In this document: piece by piece, positions 11,129-22,770 of the stretch | Numbering within the stretch: position 1 is the first letter of the stretch | How the letters are laid out: each line of letters opens with the position of its first letter | Source of the DNA: Microstegium vimineum | Lineage: Eukaryota > Streptophyta > Magnoliopsida > Poales > Poaceae | Assembly (NCBI GenBank): GCA_022036555.1 | Contig: CM039129.1 | Coordinates: forward strand, 35,060,051-35,124,050 | Direction of reading: 5' to 3' | DNA length: 64,000 bases | The notes under the pieces: generated by a model | Told to the model about the DNA's origin: nothing | Seen by the model: only the letters and a program-made list of their open reading frames with translations | Database searches by the model: none | Position numbers and translations under genes: made by a program

Positions 11129-13220
11129 TATTTATTTTTGACGAGGAGCAAAGATTTTATTGATTAACAGCATAACGTTGTTTAGGAACCTTACATCATG
11201 AAGGTTTAAACAGTTGAGTGCCAATAAACATGGACACTGATAAACATGAGCACCATTTGTGCAAGCAGCCTGGAGAGGCTGGCTAAAGGATACCTGTACA
11301 GAGGCTGCTTGTTTAGCTAGAGCATCAGCTATTGAGTTTGTGGATCTGCTTATCTTGTACAAGTTGAAGTGAACTTCATTCCTGTAATTAAGAAATTTCT
11401 AGTGTAGATCTTCATCCTCCAATCTGGTGGGTTGCTGTGATCCTCGAGTCAATGAAGTTGGATAACTGTTCATTGTCAGTGAGAAAGGAAAACATTTGTA
11501 AATTGAAGTCTCTGAGCAATTTTAGAAGCAATTGCTAGAGCTGCTGACTCGGCCATGATCACCAATGAAGTCTTTGTCAGTATGGCATTGATGTATATGT
11601 TGCTTCCCTGCATGTTTGTAAAATATATACCTATTCCCGCTGTCTTGACTGGTGACTTGGTATCCGGGGAGGTTGAGGCGTCCACAAAACATTGAAACCC
11701 CCTGTAAAAGGTTAGTAGTGGTCTCCTGTGGAGGGCGGTTTGTTCTTGCATTTAAAAGGTTAAATTTGTCCTGGGGGGAATAAGAGGTGTCATCATGTGC
11801 AGAGGGTCTTGATCTTTTTGATGAACTGCGTCATATGGCTGGTCATGTGTGCCTTTGCAACATAGTGAACTTGTGTCGGAGCCCAAGCCTTTGTATGGAA
11901 TCTATGATGTTTTCGCTTTCCAGATATCCCAAAGGGAAAAAAAATGGGAAGTGAAAGTAAGTCATTCGAGGGGTTATCAGAGTAAGCAGGGTAGAGTGTT
12001 TTGGATACCATCATGCTCTAAGGGAAATTATTGGTAAAAATGGGGGGATTAAAAGAGCCCAAAACTTTTGCGTAGTTTGAGTGGAAAGAAAAGTGTTGGT
12101 CTTTTTTCTATGAACCAAAAAGAGAGAAATGTTGGTCTATTGAGTAGGAAATTTCCCCCGCACATTGCCCAGTGCTAGAGCATGTCTAATGAGGCGCCAA
12201 GTGAAGTTTTGAGAAGAGGTGGGATGGTTTTATGTTTCCATACCTTTTGAAGGATACGGTTGGCTCCGGGGGAGATGCTCCTAGACCCGTTGGCAGGTAG
12301 GTGATGGACCTGTTGCATAGAAAGATAAAGTAGGCATCTTTGGTGTACAAAGTCCATTCTTGGATGGCATCCAACGCAGGGCATCTTCATTATTGGCACT
12401 GATCACCAGTGTGTTAATGATGGTAGTAGCAGCATGTTGAGAGAAAATGTTAAAAATCAGGTCATGGTTCCAACATTTGTTGTCAGGAAACCACAGATCC
12501 AATACTTTAGCCGGAAGGGGGGTTAATTTGGGTAGGCAGAATGAGGTGATCAGGGATATTTGTCCAGGCAGGACACCATGGAGTTGACCAAATGGAGGAG
12601 TTGCCTGCATGGATTTGATAACTGGAATTGGTTGTGAGGTGATTCTTGACCTGCAATATAGAAGACCAATATATAGACCTAGTTCCAGTATTAGTAGCAT
12701 TCCAGAAAGTAGCATTAGGGTACTATTTGGCTTTGAGAACAGCAGAAAGAAGAGGGTTCTTATTGTTGACAACATTCCAGGCAGATTGAATAAGAAGGCT
12801 TTTGTTGACATTTCCCAGGTCCCTTATACCAGACCACCTTGATTAGTAGGTTTAAAGATGTCCTCCCAGGAGCGATAAGCGATGGGAGAGCAAGCCAAGT
12901 CATCTTGAACACCTGTCCACAAGAATCTTCTAATAACAGAGTTGATTTTTTCTATAAAGGTTTTAGAAAAAAGAACAGTGGACATGCAGTAGATGGGAAT
13001 GCAAGCTAAAACAGATTTAATGTATGGAGTCTACCCACATGATTCAGATTATTTGCTTTAATGGTTCCCAACTTAACAAGAAATTTATTGTAAATGAAGT
13101 TATAGGCCCTATTTTTGTCTCTGTGACTGAAAATCATAGGTGACCTAGATGCATAGCGTTAGGTTGTAAATCTGGAACAGGAAGATATTTTGTATGTTAT
13201 TTCTGATGTTTATAGGTACA
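11129..13220 (-). mobile_element. LINE (plant L1 type) segment 3: RT C-terminus, zinc-binding domain, RNase H
   Basis: This is the 3' part of a minus-strand non-LTR retrotransposon. Reading down from 13220 in broken frames it shows the block after the RT core (NIFPVPDLQPN, HLGHPMIFSHRDKN, NFIYNKF), then a region with VLDLWFPDNKCWNHDLI at about 12500-12440. A zf-RVT zinc-binding segment follows near 12250-12190 (WKHKTIPPLLKT). Last come two RNase H pieces, CFVDAS at about 11690 and STNSIADALAKQA at about 11345-11305. An RNase H after RT is normal for plant L1 elements. The RT protein continues directly from segment 2 (24824-27230), so element A split one LINE. The 3' tail is a weak TTTATTTTT at about 11129 on the plus strand. 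I could not find a target-site duplication. Stops and frameshifts make it non-functional. Confidence 0.85.
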
Positions 13221-15252
13221 TGCGAACACATGGTGGATAAGTACCCATGTAGTTCAGTTTTGTGATGGTGATTGCCCAACACTTGAGCGTTTCAGTTTGA
13301 GTGGCTTACTTCTAACCTCTTTGTGAAAGCAAATGTATGTCTGTCTATCGGCTTGTGGTGAGCAGGTGCTATGCCTAGTGACTATGGTCAATGGCGTGGA
13401 GAAGGTCGAGTAGAGGCTTGTCGTGCCGATGGACTGAGAGCGGTGAAGCGCGGAAGCGGGGCTCGTACTGAGGGACCATGGGCACTGGCGGACTAGCTGT
13501 GGTGGCTAGTGCTTGACACCGGCGAGTGCGAGAAGACATGGAGGTAGACCGAGTCGACCGAGTCAAGACGGTGGACGCGTGAGTCGAGCAGCGGCTCAGG
13601 GATCTCTGAATCCGACCGGGCGAGGACAAGGTGGCTCGCGTTTAGCGGTTTGGTGGTTTGGGCATCAAAACCATCCGAGGACGGTTTTTCCGAGTTTGGG
13701 CCTCAAAACTCGGGGTTCGGTAGTTGAGCCCAAAGCTACCGGTGGCGGGTTTCCTGGGTTTGGGCCTCAAAACCTAGGGCGGACCTTCCGAGGAAGCGGG
13801 GATGGCACGTGGCGGAATCCTGGAGGTTGCGTCGAGGCGACGACAACTCCTGACAGGAAGTGGGGTCGTCCATTCAAATCGAGGAAGATATTTTCCGGAG
13901 CTTAGACTACAATGCTTAGGCTAGGTAGTTCACTCATGTATCTAGGGGGGTCTTTGGGAAATAGCCAAAGCCCTGTTAAATAGAGGATGAAGGGTATCCT
14001 CATCCTCATCTCTTGCATTACTCTTTCTCCCACCTATTCCTAGGTTTTCCTCTCCCTAGTTTTCTTCTTGCTTGAGATCCACCGTGTCACCGGTGTAAGA
14101 ACTTGTGATTGTTGCGAGGAATCGAAGGCCGTAACCTCCGTAAGTCATGGTGGCTTCGATTTCGTGATTGTGTCTCTTTTACTTGTGTTCTTCGTAATCG
14201 CGTTTTGCTCCTCTTAATCCTCTTTGTTCATGCGATGATTTCTCTTGATTGAGAGGGAGTTTTGCGATTCCGTTTGAACCAAGTTGTCCGGGATCACGAG
14301 GTAGAAGATTTGCACCAAAGGGTTTCATCCAAAACATCTTGAACACATAGATCGGGTAAATTCTATTTCGTGCTCTTGTTCTTGAGCACTTTTCCTGAAT
14401 TTCTTTTCTCCCCATTGATTCGATCCAAATTGAGCGATGATTCTCTAGGGATAGCTCCTCCATAGCTTTGGGATCATGCCCACAAAGTTTGGTGGCTATT
14501 GGTGAAGATTTGGGAGTGATTTGGGAAGATTTGGGGGAGAGGCGATTCAAAATCGCCCCCAAATCGCGTCTGTCCAGCCAACCGCGGACAGTCCGGGTTT
14601 ATTCCCAGACAGTTCGGGAGTCGGGGCACAAACTCAGCTTGTCGGGGTGATTTTCTGAGTTTTGCAGGCGGACTGTCCGGGGTTCTTCGCGGACTGTCCG
14701 CAGTGCAAATCCGCCGAACTACACTGATTCTGGACATTCTGTTGGGCGTTTTTTGGCTTAACGGCGGACTGTCCGGGGCCAATTTGCGGATTGTCCGCAG
14801 GTCATTTTTCAGCAAGGGCGGACACTCCGCAAAAGCTGCAGAACTGTTTTGATTGTATCTCACTCATCTGGACTCCGAATCAAGTTCCGTTTGTTGCGTT
14901 GGATTCATATTCACATAGGGAACATTATGAGGCACTTTTGAGACCAGTTCTCACAAGTGGTTTTTGGGTGTGCTCTTGCCTCTTCTCTCTACAGGTTGAG
15001 AGCACCTCTTTCGGGTCGCGTTTCGAGTTCGTGGTTTCGATCTTTCATCGACCTTCTCCGACCGCTCCGCTGCACCTCTAGGGGTCTTCCTAAGGTGTCC
15101 ACCTACTTGTTAGGTAGTGTGCGCATTGTTTCATCCGAGCTCAAGTTTTGGGCGTGATTTTGGGACAAGGGTCAAGTAATAGAAGTTTCCGAAAGAAATT
15201 TTTATTTGGCTCCCATTCACCCCCCCCTCTGGTCGCCGTTCTTGGTCCTTCA
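13221..15252 (+). repeat. Element A 5' LTR
   Basis: It starts TGCGAACACATGG and ends GGTCCTTCA, two bases before the primer site. It is matched by the 3' LTR starting at 22771 with scattered substitutions and small indels, so the insertion is not recent. A TTAAATAGAGG sequence at about 13975 is the best TATA-like candidate. TTTGGGCCTCAAAAC-type modules lie at 13657, 13695 and 13759, and palindromic CGGACTGTCCG repeats at 14570-14830. The end carries the ATTCACCCCCCC box typical of Sireviruses. Confidence 0.93.
14570..14832. repeat. Palindromic CGGACnGTCCG cluster in element A 5' LTR
   Basis: There are repeated near-palindromes of the form GCGGACAGTCCGGG and GCGGACTGTCCGCAG spaced by 20-50 bases. 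The 3' LTR has the same cluster at 24115-24405. It carries one extra unit near 24360-24400 that is missing here, where the arms of neighbouring units are fused. Such palindromes are known in maize Sirevirus LTRs as CG- and CHG-rich, siRNA-targeted cis elements. Confidence 0.85.
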
Positions 15253-15254
15253 AT

Positions 15255-15266
15255 TGGTATCAGAGC
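15255..15266 (+). promoter_or_regulatory. Element A primer-binding site (tRNA-iMet)
   Basis: TGGTATCAGAGC begins two bases after the 5' LTR. It is the standard plant copia primer site, complementary to the 3' end of initiator methionine tRNA, and primes minus-strand cDNA synthesis. Confidence 0.95.
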
Positions 15267-15314
15267 TGGTTAAAGATCAATCCACCTTACATGGTTCTTG
15301 ATCCACGAAGGCGA

Positions 15315-17842
15315 CATAGAGCGAGGTGCTGGCAAACCTCCGTTCTTCGATGGAACAAACTTCGCCTATTGGAAGGTGCGCATGTCCGCTTACCTCTAAG
15401 GGCTTGATACGAAGTATTGGGAGATTTGTGAGATTGCTGACTACGTGGTTCTTGGTGCTCGGATTAATGAGCTGCAAATCACGCAACATGCGTCAAACGC
15501 AAGAGCCCATAGCATCCTCTTCTCGAGTTTGTCTCTTCCTGAGTTTGAGAGAGTTTCGAGTCTCACTACGGCACGGGAGATCTGGCAAACACTTGTGCGA
15601 TATCATGAGGGTAATACTCAGATCAAGTCCAGACTCTTCGACACGTACCGTAGAGAGTATGAGAACTTTTCTCACTTGGCCGGCGAATCTGTTGACGGGA
15701 TGTTCAATTGCTTCCAATCTATCGTCAACAAGATGCGTGCTAATCGAGCCAACTTGTCTTATGATGATCATGAGATGGCTATCAAGCTTTTGCATGCTCT
15801 TGATCGGAAGGTGTGGGAGATGAAGGTGGCTGCCATTCAGGAGTCACCGGGCTATGATGCCCTGACCGTGGACGAGCTGTTCAGCAAGCTCAAGTCCTCG
15901 GAGATTGACTACCAGACACGGGCCAAGCTTGAAAACCCATTGAAACCCTCTATGGCATTGGTTTCTAGCCCCGGCAGTACGTCTTCTTCCTCCTCTGACC
16001 CTTCACACTCTTTGTTTGCTTTGTCTTTGATTTCTTTGATAGAGGATCAAGTGGAGGCTCTTGGAGATGATGAGCTGGCTTTGGTCATCACCAAGTTCTC
16101 ACGGTTTCACAACAACCGTTTGAACCGTCAGCGTGGTGGCTAGTCCAAGGGGTGCTACCGTTACGGTGATGAGGATTACGTCATCGCAAAATGCCCCAAG
16201 AAAGCTGCGGGTGACTTACACCAAGCGCAAGGACAAGCGCGAGCACCACTTCGAGGACAAGCACAAGGCCAAGGGCGGCTACAACCGAAGGTCCTCCAAG
16301 AAGGTGATCGACAAGGTGAAGGCCAAGCACCGAGCCTTCCTCGCCTCCCTCAGCGACATCGATGCCTCCATCGACGGAGGTTCTTCTTCGAGCAACGATG
16401 AGTCAAAGGGGAAGGTTGAGGACAAGTTCAATGGCCTATGCTTCTACGCCGACGCCAAGAACGGTGGCTTTTGCACCATGACGATTGAAGAAGGCAAGGT
16501 CGGCAAGCGCAAGGAAGGCCCCGACTACGACGACGACTCTGACACACCCGAGGTACTACCCACCGTCGAGTCCCTCCCTCTTGAGACTAAGTCTCTGAAC
16601 GACGCCTTGATGAGTCAAGATGTGTTGCAAAAGTGTGCCGCTGTAGAGAGGAACGATTTTAAGGCGAAGTACCTTAGCGCACTTCATGAGCTAGATTTTG
16701 CTAAGGCGTGTGTGGTGGTTACCGAGAAGGTAGAGTGTGATGCTTGTGCCATTCACATGTCTGATCTTGTCACTCTCCAGGACAAGTATGGCACTCTACT
16801 TGAGGAGGTCAGTGAGCTGAAGGCTAGGCATAGCTTACTTGGTGCGTGCAAGTCCTGCTTAGGCTTGCGTTCTGAGCTGGCACAGAGAGATGCTAGGATT
16901 GCTGTGCTAGAGAAGGTCAGCTCAGATAGCACTAGAGAGTCGGATCGCTTTGAGGCTTTGGAGCTTGAGATCGCGTCGTGCAGACACAACAATATGCGTA
17001 CCGAGGAAGAAAACACATACCTTCGGTCCATCTTGAGCTAGGTGTCTTGCCGAGAGCCGCAGTTGGGGATGATGCTTAGCCAATGCAAAAGGGCTGGCAA
17101 CATGGGAGTAGGCTTTGCTATAGGTGGGAAGGACGATAGTTTGTTCGGTAAGATCGGTGAGTGCAGTGGTTTGAGCGAGAATGAGAAACCCACCACAACT
17201 CCCAAGCTTACCAAGATCACTCCACCTAAGCCTACCAACCCCTCTGAGTTTCCTTTGAGAGAATGTGTGTTTGAAGAACCACCCAAAACCACTCCACAAA
17301 AGCAAGTGTGGATTGCAAAACTGAACCATCTTCGCAACCCACTTGACACACTGCTAGACATCTCTAGTGATCCCCTTCCTAAGAAAGCTAGAGCCACCCA
17401 ACCCAACAAGAGAGTGCCTGCCAAGAGTGCGGTGAGGTACCATTGTAAGTATTGTGAGCGGGATGGGCATTTGGTTGAGTTTTGCTATAGGAGGAAGAGA
17501 GATGATCGGAGGCAGTTTGAGTTGAACAACCGGGACATGTACCACCCACCAGTTGGGGTGCGTGAACCGGAAGTTCGGAGGCGCACTACTAGGCCTAGAG
17601 GTACAATGCCTCAAGGTGCTAGGCCTCAGGAGGTGAGACCATGCGGTGGTCGTGCCCGGCGGGGTACCGGTCGTGACCCATACGGCTATGGGCCTCGTGG
17701 CGGTGGCTTCACTCCACCCTTCTCTAGCGGACCATGTTTTCCCTATCGTGGTGATCGCTATCCCTCTATGGGGCAGGAGATGTTTGGTTTTTCTCCTAAC
17801 CCATTCTTTGGGCAAGTGGGACAACACTGGTATCCTTCATAG
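15315..17842 (+). pseudogene. Element A gag (broken)
   Basis: This is a Sirevirus-type gag, the capsid polyprotein that packages element RNA in the cytoplasm. Compared with element B, the start codon is ATA instead of ATG (15315). TAA replaces a Gln codon at 15397-15399, TAG interrupts at 16141-16143, a 1-nt insertion lies near 16218, and TAG replaces Trp at 17039-17041. The N-terminal half carries the UBN2/gag-like helices (PEFERVSSLTTAREIWQTL). The first zinc knuckle is ruined: CYRYGDEDYVIAKC has Tyr in place of both the second Cys and the His. A coiled-coil stretch follows (about 16800-17030). A second CCHC knuckle, CKYCERDGHLVEFC, is intact at about 17440-17480, followed by a Gly/Arg/Pro-rich tail. 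The final TAG at 17840-17842 is shared with element B and so is probably the natural gag end. Confidence 0.88.
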
Positions 17843-17898
17843 TTTACTAACCCCAGTGTTGGACCGTTTGCTCACCCTATGTCTTTTTATTGATGTAG
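17840..17898 (+). promoter_or_regulatory. Gag-pol junction with splice-acceptor-like signals
   Basis: Right after the gag stop come TACTAAC (17845-17851), a pyrimidine-rich run (GTCTTTTTATTG) and an AG at 17897-17898. The pol frame opens immediately downstream, and its upstream limit is the TAG containing that AG. The same signals occur in element B (TACTAAC at 31761-31767, TAG at 31812-31814). Their conservation hints that pol could be expressed from a spliced RNA. A strong donor, GTAAGT at 17445, would give an immediate TGA if used with this acceptor, so the donor is unknown. Confidence 0.35.
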
Positions 17899-20800
17899 GA
17901 AGGAGGACTGGAGGAGACTTGGCTTGTGGATTCTGGATGTTCACGCCATATGACCGGAAGTGCCAAGTGGTTCTCCATCCTCGACCCCGTGCGCCACACC
18001 GAGTACATTACATTCGGGGACAAGAGTAAAGGTAAGGTTGTGTCCCGAGGGTCGATCCGAGTCAATTCGTCTTTTGTCCACAAGGATGTTGCTTTGGTTG
18101 CGAATTTGCATTTTAACCTCCTGTCAGTTTCGCAACTCCTTGAAGACGGTTTTGAAGTGAGCTTTAAGCCAAATTTGTCTCGGATTTTGGACTCTCGTGG
18201 TGATCTTGTTTGCCAGATTTTGCCCTTCGGGAAGGTTTTTCGTGCAGATTTTTATATCTCTTCCGGACCTTCTCGTTGTCTTCTTGTCGGTTCTTCTTCC
18301 GAGCTTTGGAAGTGGCATAGGAGATTGGGACATTTGAGTTTTGACTTGCTTGCAAGGATTAGCTCAATGGACCTTATCCAAGGATTGCCAAAGCTGAAGT
18401 TCGAGAAGGATTTGGTTTGCCATCCTTGCAGGCATGGCAAGATGGTTGCCGCTTCCCATCCTCCTATGACTGAGGTCATGACCACTCGACCTGGCGAGCT
18501 CTTACACATGGACACAGTTGGTCCAGCTCGGGTCAGGTCAGAGGGAGGGAAGTGGTATGTGGTTGTAGTCGTTGATGACTACTCGAGATACTCTTGGGTG
18601 TTCTTTTTGGAGAGTAAGGATGAGGCTTTTCCACTTGTTCGAGATCTGATTTTGATATTGCAAAATGAGCTAACTAAGAATGCCATGAGAGCTATCCGCA
18701 GTGACAATGGCACAGAATTCAAAAATGCTCACTTTGCATCTCTTTGATCTTCTTTGGGACTCGACCATCAGTTTTCCTCACCTCACACTCCCCAGCAGAA
18801 CGGTGTTGTTGAGCGCAAGAATCGGACCCTTGTTGAGATGGTCAGGACGATGCTCGATGAGCATAGGACTCCTAGGAGGTATTGGGCCGAAGCACTCAGT
18901 TCTGCTTGCTATGTCTCCAATCTCATTTTTCTCTGAGCTTTCAAGAAAAAGACTTCTTATGAGTTGCGATTTGGGAGACCACCCAAGGTAAGTCACCTAC
19001 GGGTGTTTGGGTGCAAGTGTTTCATCCTCAAGAAGGGCGGTAAGTTGGACAAATTTGAATCACGGTCTTCTGACGGTATCTTTCTTGGTTACTCTACTCA
19101 CTCTCGTGCTTATCGTTCACTTAACCTTGAGACTAACCGAGTGATGGAGACTTGTGAGATTACTTTCGATGAAACTATGCCCTGTGTTTCCACTGCTTTT
19201 GAGCTTGCAGGTGATGATGAGGTGAACACTAGCATCTTTGTGGAGGAGGAGCATGACGACGCCGATTGGGGTGATCCCGAGCCAACTCCACCGACTGCCC
19301 CAGTCGACCCTGCGACGTCCACTTCGGCTCACGAACCTGATCCGACTACTTCCTCTACATGGGGGCCATTCGAGCAGCTTCCTCAGTCGGTGCCCGTTGC
19401 ACCTGAGGGAGCTCCAGCCGCTGTCGAGGGGGAGACCACTTCATCCAGGCAGGCTACCCGCCACATCCAGCGACAGCACCCGCCAGAGAACATCATCGGC
19501 GACATTGACCGTCGAGTCACGCGGTCCAGGTCCTATATCTCTCACTTTGCTCACTCGGCTTTTGTCGCTTCTTTTGAGCCCCGGGATGTTGGACACGCTT
19601 TGCTGGATCCGGATTGGGTTAATGCCATGCATGAGGAGTTAGAAAAATTTGAGCAAAACCGCGTTTGGGTCTTAGTTCCTCCACCGCCTAGTTGCCACCC
19701 CATAGGTACCAAATGGGTTTTCAAAAATAAACAAAGTGAAGATGGGGTGGTAGTGCGCAACAAGGCTAGGTTGGTAGCTCAAGGCTTTTGTCAAAAGGAG
19801 GGAATAGACTATGAGGAAACCTTTGCTCCCGTAGCTCATTTAGAAGTCATTAGAATCCTTCTAGCTTTTGTGGCTTCTAAGGGTTTTAAACTTTTTCAAA
19901 TGGACGTTAAAAGTGCTTTCTTAAACGGCTACATAGAGGAGGAAGTTTATGTTAAACAACCTCCCGGTTTCGAAAATCCCAAGTTTCCAAACCATGTTTT
20001 TAAACTTCACAAAGCTTTGTATGGTTTGAAACAAGCACCTAGAGCATGGTATGATAGGCTAAAAACCTTTTTGCTTGCTAAGGGTTTTAAAATGGGATCG
20101 GTAGATAAGACGTTGTTTCTTCCTCAAGCAAGGCAAAGACACTCTCCTTGTCCAAATATATGTGGATGATATCATCTTTGGTGGTTCTTCTCATGCTCTT
20201 GTTCCCAAGTTTGCAGATATTATGAGCAGGGAATTTGAGATGAGCATGATGGGAGAGTTGACTTTCTTTCTCGGGTTGCAAATCAAGCAAACCCAAGAAG
20301 GGACGTTTGTGCACCAAGGCAAGTACATGAAGGATATCCTGAAGAAGTTTGATATGGGCAAGGCAAAGCCCCTCTCAACGCCCATGTCGACTACGACTGC
20401 CTTGGATGCGGACGAGGAAGGAGAGGCGGTGGATCAGACGGAGTACCGAAGCATGATCGGGTCGCTTTTGTACTTGACAGCGACTCGGCCGGACTTTCAG
20501 TTCGTCGTCTGCTTGTGTGCACGCTTTCAGGCGTCCCCACGGACTTCGCACAAGCAGGCGGTGAAATGCCTCATGAGGTACTTGCGCTTCACTCCCGAAT
20601 TTGGACTTTGGTTCTCCACCTCTTCCTCACTTGAGCTTTGTGGTTATTCTGATGCGGATTTTGCCGGATGTCGTCTTGATCGGAAGTCCACTTCTGGGAC
20701 TTGCCAGTTTCTCGGGTCTTCTTTGGTTTCTTGGTCTTCTCGCAAACAGTCTAGTGTGGCACAGTCAACGTGTGAAGCTGAGTACGTTGCCGCGGCTAGT

Positions 20801-21103
20801 TGTTGCTCGCAGTTGATTTGGATGATTACCACTTTGAGAGATTTCGGTCTTGAGCTTACTAAGGTGCCTCTGCTTTGTGATAGCACGAGTGCAATTAGTG
20901 TGGCTAAAAATCCTGTGCTTCATTCAACGAACAAGAACATTGAGGTCCGCTTTCACTTCTTGCGTGATCATTATGAGAAGGGCAACATTGACCTCCGGCA
21001 TGTCGAGACCCAAAACCAGCTTGCGGACATTCTCACAAAACCGTTGGATCAAGCTGCGTTTTCGCGCCTTCGGGGCGAGTTGGGTGTTTGCTTCCCTTTT
21101 TAG
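17899..21103 (+). pseudogene. Element A pol: protease, integrase, RT, RNase H (broken)
   Basis: The order is typical Ty1/copia. Protease has WLVDSGCSRHMTG (about 17920-17955). A GAG_pre-integrase zinc region has WHRRLGHLS and CHPCRHGK (18308-18440). The integrase core has Asp in HMDTVGP (about 18505), Asp in RSDNGTEF (about 18700) and Glu in QQNGVVERKNRT (about 18795-18830). RT runs from GTKWVFKNK through QMDVKSAFLNG to YVDD at 20159-20170. RNase H starts near 20620 (CGYSDADFAG, CEAEYVAAA) and ends with ADILTKPL. Breaks are TGA at 18745-18747, TGA at 18934-18936 and a 1-nt insertion near 20130 just before YVDD. The function would be cDNA synthesis and genomic insertion, but this copy cannot make the polyprotein. 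Confidence 0.93.
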
Positions 21104-22770
21104 ATGAGGGAAGCTCTTGTGTATCATAGTTCTTTTTGCTTCTTATTTTGTCTTTTCTTTGACTTTCTTTCTTTTGGTGTCTTTTTAGTTGTTAATTGGT
21201 GTCAGTTTGCATTTTGCATCTCATTTGCATTTGTGACATAGTTCATTTTAAGCTTCATACCTATAGCCGATATAATGAATCTATGCTCTGTTTGAGGTGT
21301 TTTATGTGTCTATGGTGTTGCCTAAATTAGACTCTCTTTGATCTCATGATATGCAATAGAGCTAAGTTAGAAAAGCTTTAAAACTGAATTTAATTCCACA
21401 TCTCACCTCTGAAATGGCACTAGCACGTGTAGGCTTTTGAAGATCCTTCTTGGCTGCCTTGTATATAGCTTGTAACTATGGCTCTTCTTTGTTTCATTCA
21501 CTTCCATTGAGCACCATGCTTAAAATTGACCTAAAATGAAATTGCTCTCTGTCTTGTGAATTGGAAAGATCGAGTTGGGTTTGCATTGTGAGCACTTCAC
21601 CGTTTGTTCGAGACTGCTTCCCATATGGGTTGATACTTGAGCGGTGTCATGTATGACCAAAACCGGTGTGTCAAGTCCTTTCACTTTGCCCGGTTGGTAA
21701 GCAGTGGCATCACTTTGCTTACAACTACTCACATACAACTTAAAATGTGCCTAAAACTGAAATTTGGCTGCAAAACTCTGAAATTTGGAAAATTCATTCA
21801 GTTGGGTCATTGGCTTGTTGTATGAACTTTGCTAGGGATAGTTCTACTTGCTATACATGAGATTGCTTTGAGATAGATCCTATCTTGTTTGTCATGTTTA
21901 GTTGTCTCTAGGAGGTGATACCCATTCCTTGCTCACACATGTAATGCTTTCTAAAATAGCTTCTAAAGTGATCTTAAGCTCAACTTGAGTCTTTGTTGGG
22001 CACGTAGAGCTTTTCCTATTCTCACAGGATCACATCACTTAGAGCATCTATTCATTGTCTTAGCTCTATGTATGAAGCTTGTTGCACTCATTTTGCATTT
22101 CATGGCATTTGTAGCTGAAATCTTGAGTTTTGAGCTTTGATAAGCTTCATGTGTCGACAAGGGGGAGAAATGTGCATTTCATTCATATTCAACCAAGGGG
22201 GCAAAAATAGTGTATTTTCATACTTGCATTAGTCAAGAGGGAGAAATTGAAATTTGTGGCCTTTTGAGCTTTGGTTCGCTTTGGTCCTTCCTTTTGTATC
22301 TCTTTGCGTACTCGGATCATTTCACCCTTCTTGGTATCTTGAGTGTGCTTTCGCCCAGGGGAGCTTTTGCTAGATGTGTTGAGCCTTTGCCTCTTCTGGA
22401 GGGTCTAGCTTGCCTTGTTGGCTCCGACAGGTTTCGATTGGCTTTTTAAGCCTTATTTGGTTTAAGTGTTATCTTTGAGCTTCTCTTGATGCTTCACTTG
22501 GTTTTCTGAGAGTTGAGAGTTGTGATTGGTATCTTGGCTTGCTAGCGGTGTTGAGCCTGTTTCTGCCTCTTCTTGAGGGCTAGCTTTGATTTGCTTGGTT
22601 GCGTCGAGCCGTTGCCCATGTCTTTGGGAACCAAGTTCTGGACTCGTTTTGCTTCTCTCAAGTGACCCCGTTTTTGGCTATCTTAGCTTTTTGGTCATTT
22701 GGAGAGCTTTACCTTGTGGCTCAAATCTGAAATGCACTTGTGTTGATAATGCACTCATCAAGGGGGAGAT
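21104..22770 (+). other. Element A 3' non-coding region with multiple polypurine tracts
   Basis: There is no coding capacity. Four polypurine tracts are visible: AAGGGGGAGAAA at about 22159-22170, AAGGGGGCAAAAA at 22194-22207, AAGAGGGAGAAA at 22235-22246, and AAGGGGGAGAT at 22760-22770 directly before the 3' LTR. The last primes plus-strand DNA synthesis. Multiple tracts are a recognised Sirevirus hallmark. Confidence 0.85.

Noticed and set aside
13375..13629. Antisense open frames at the start of the A and B LTRs (also near 23000, 27500, 41900)
   Set aside because: They recur in all four LTR copies only because the LTR is repeated. They overlap U3 and show no conserved protein features.
17445..17450. 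GTAAGT as splice donor for the gag-pol acceptor
   Set aside because: Joining it to the AG at 17898 gives an immediate TGA, so it cannot produce a gag-pol fusion.
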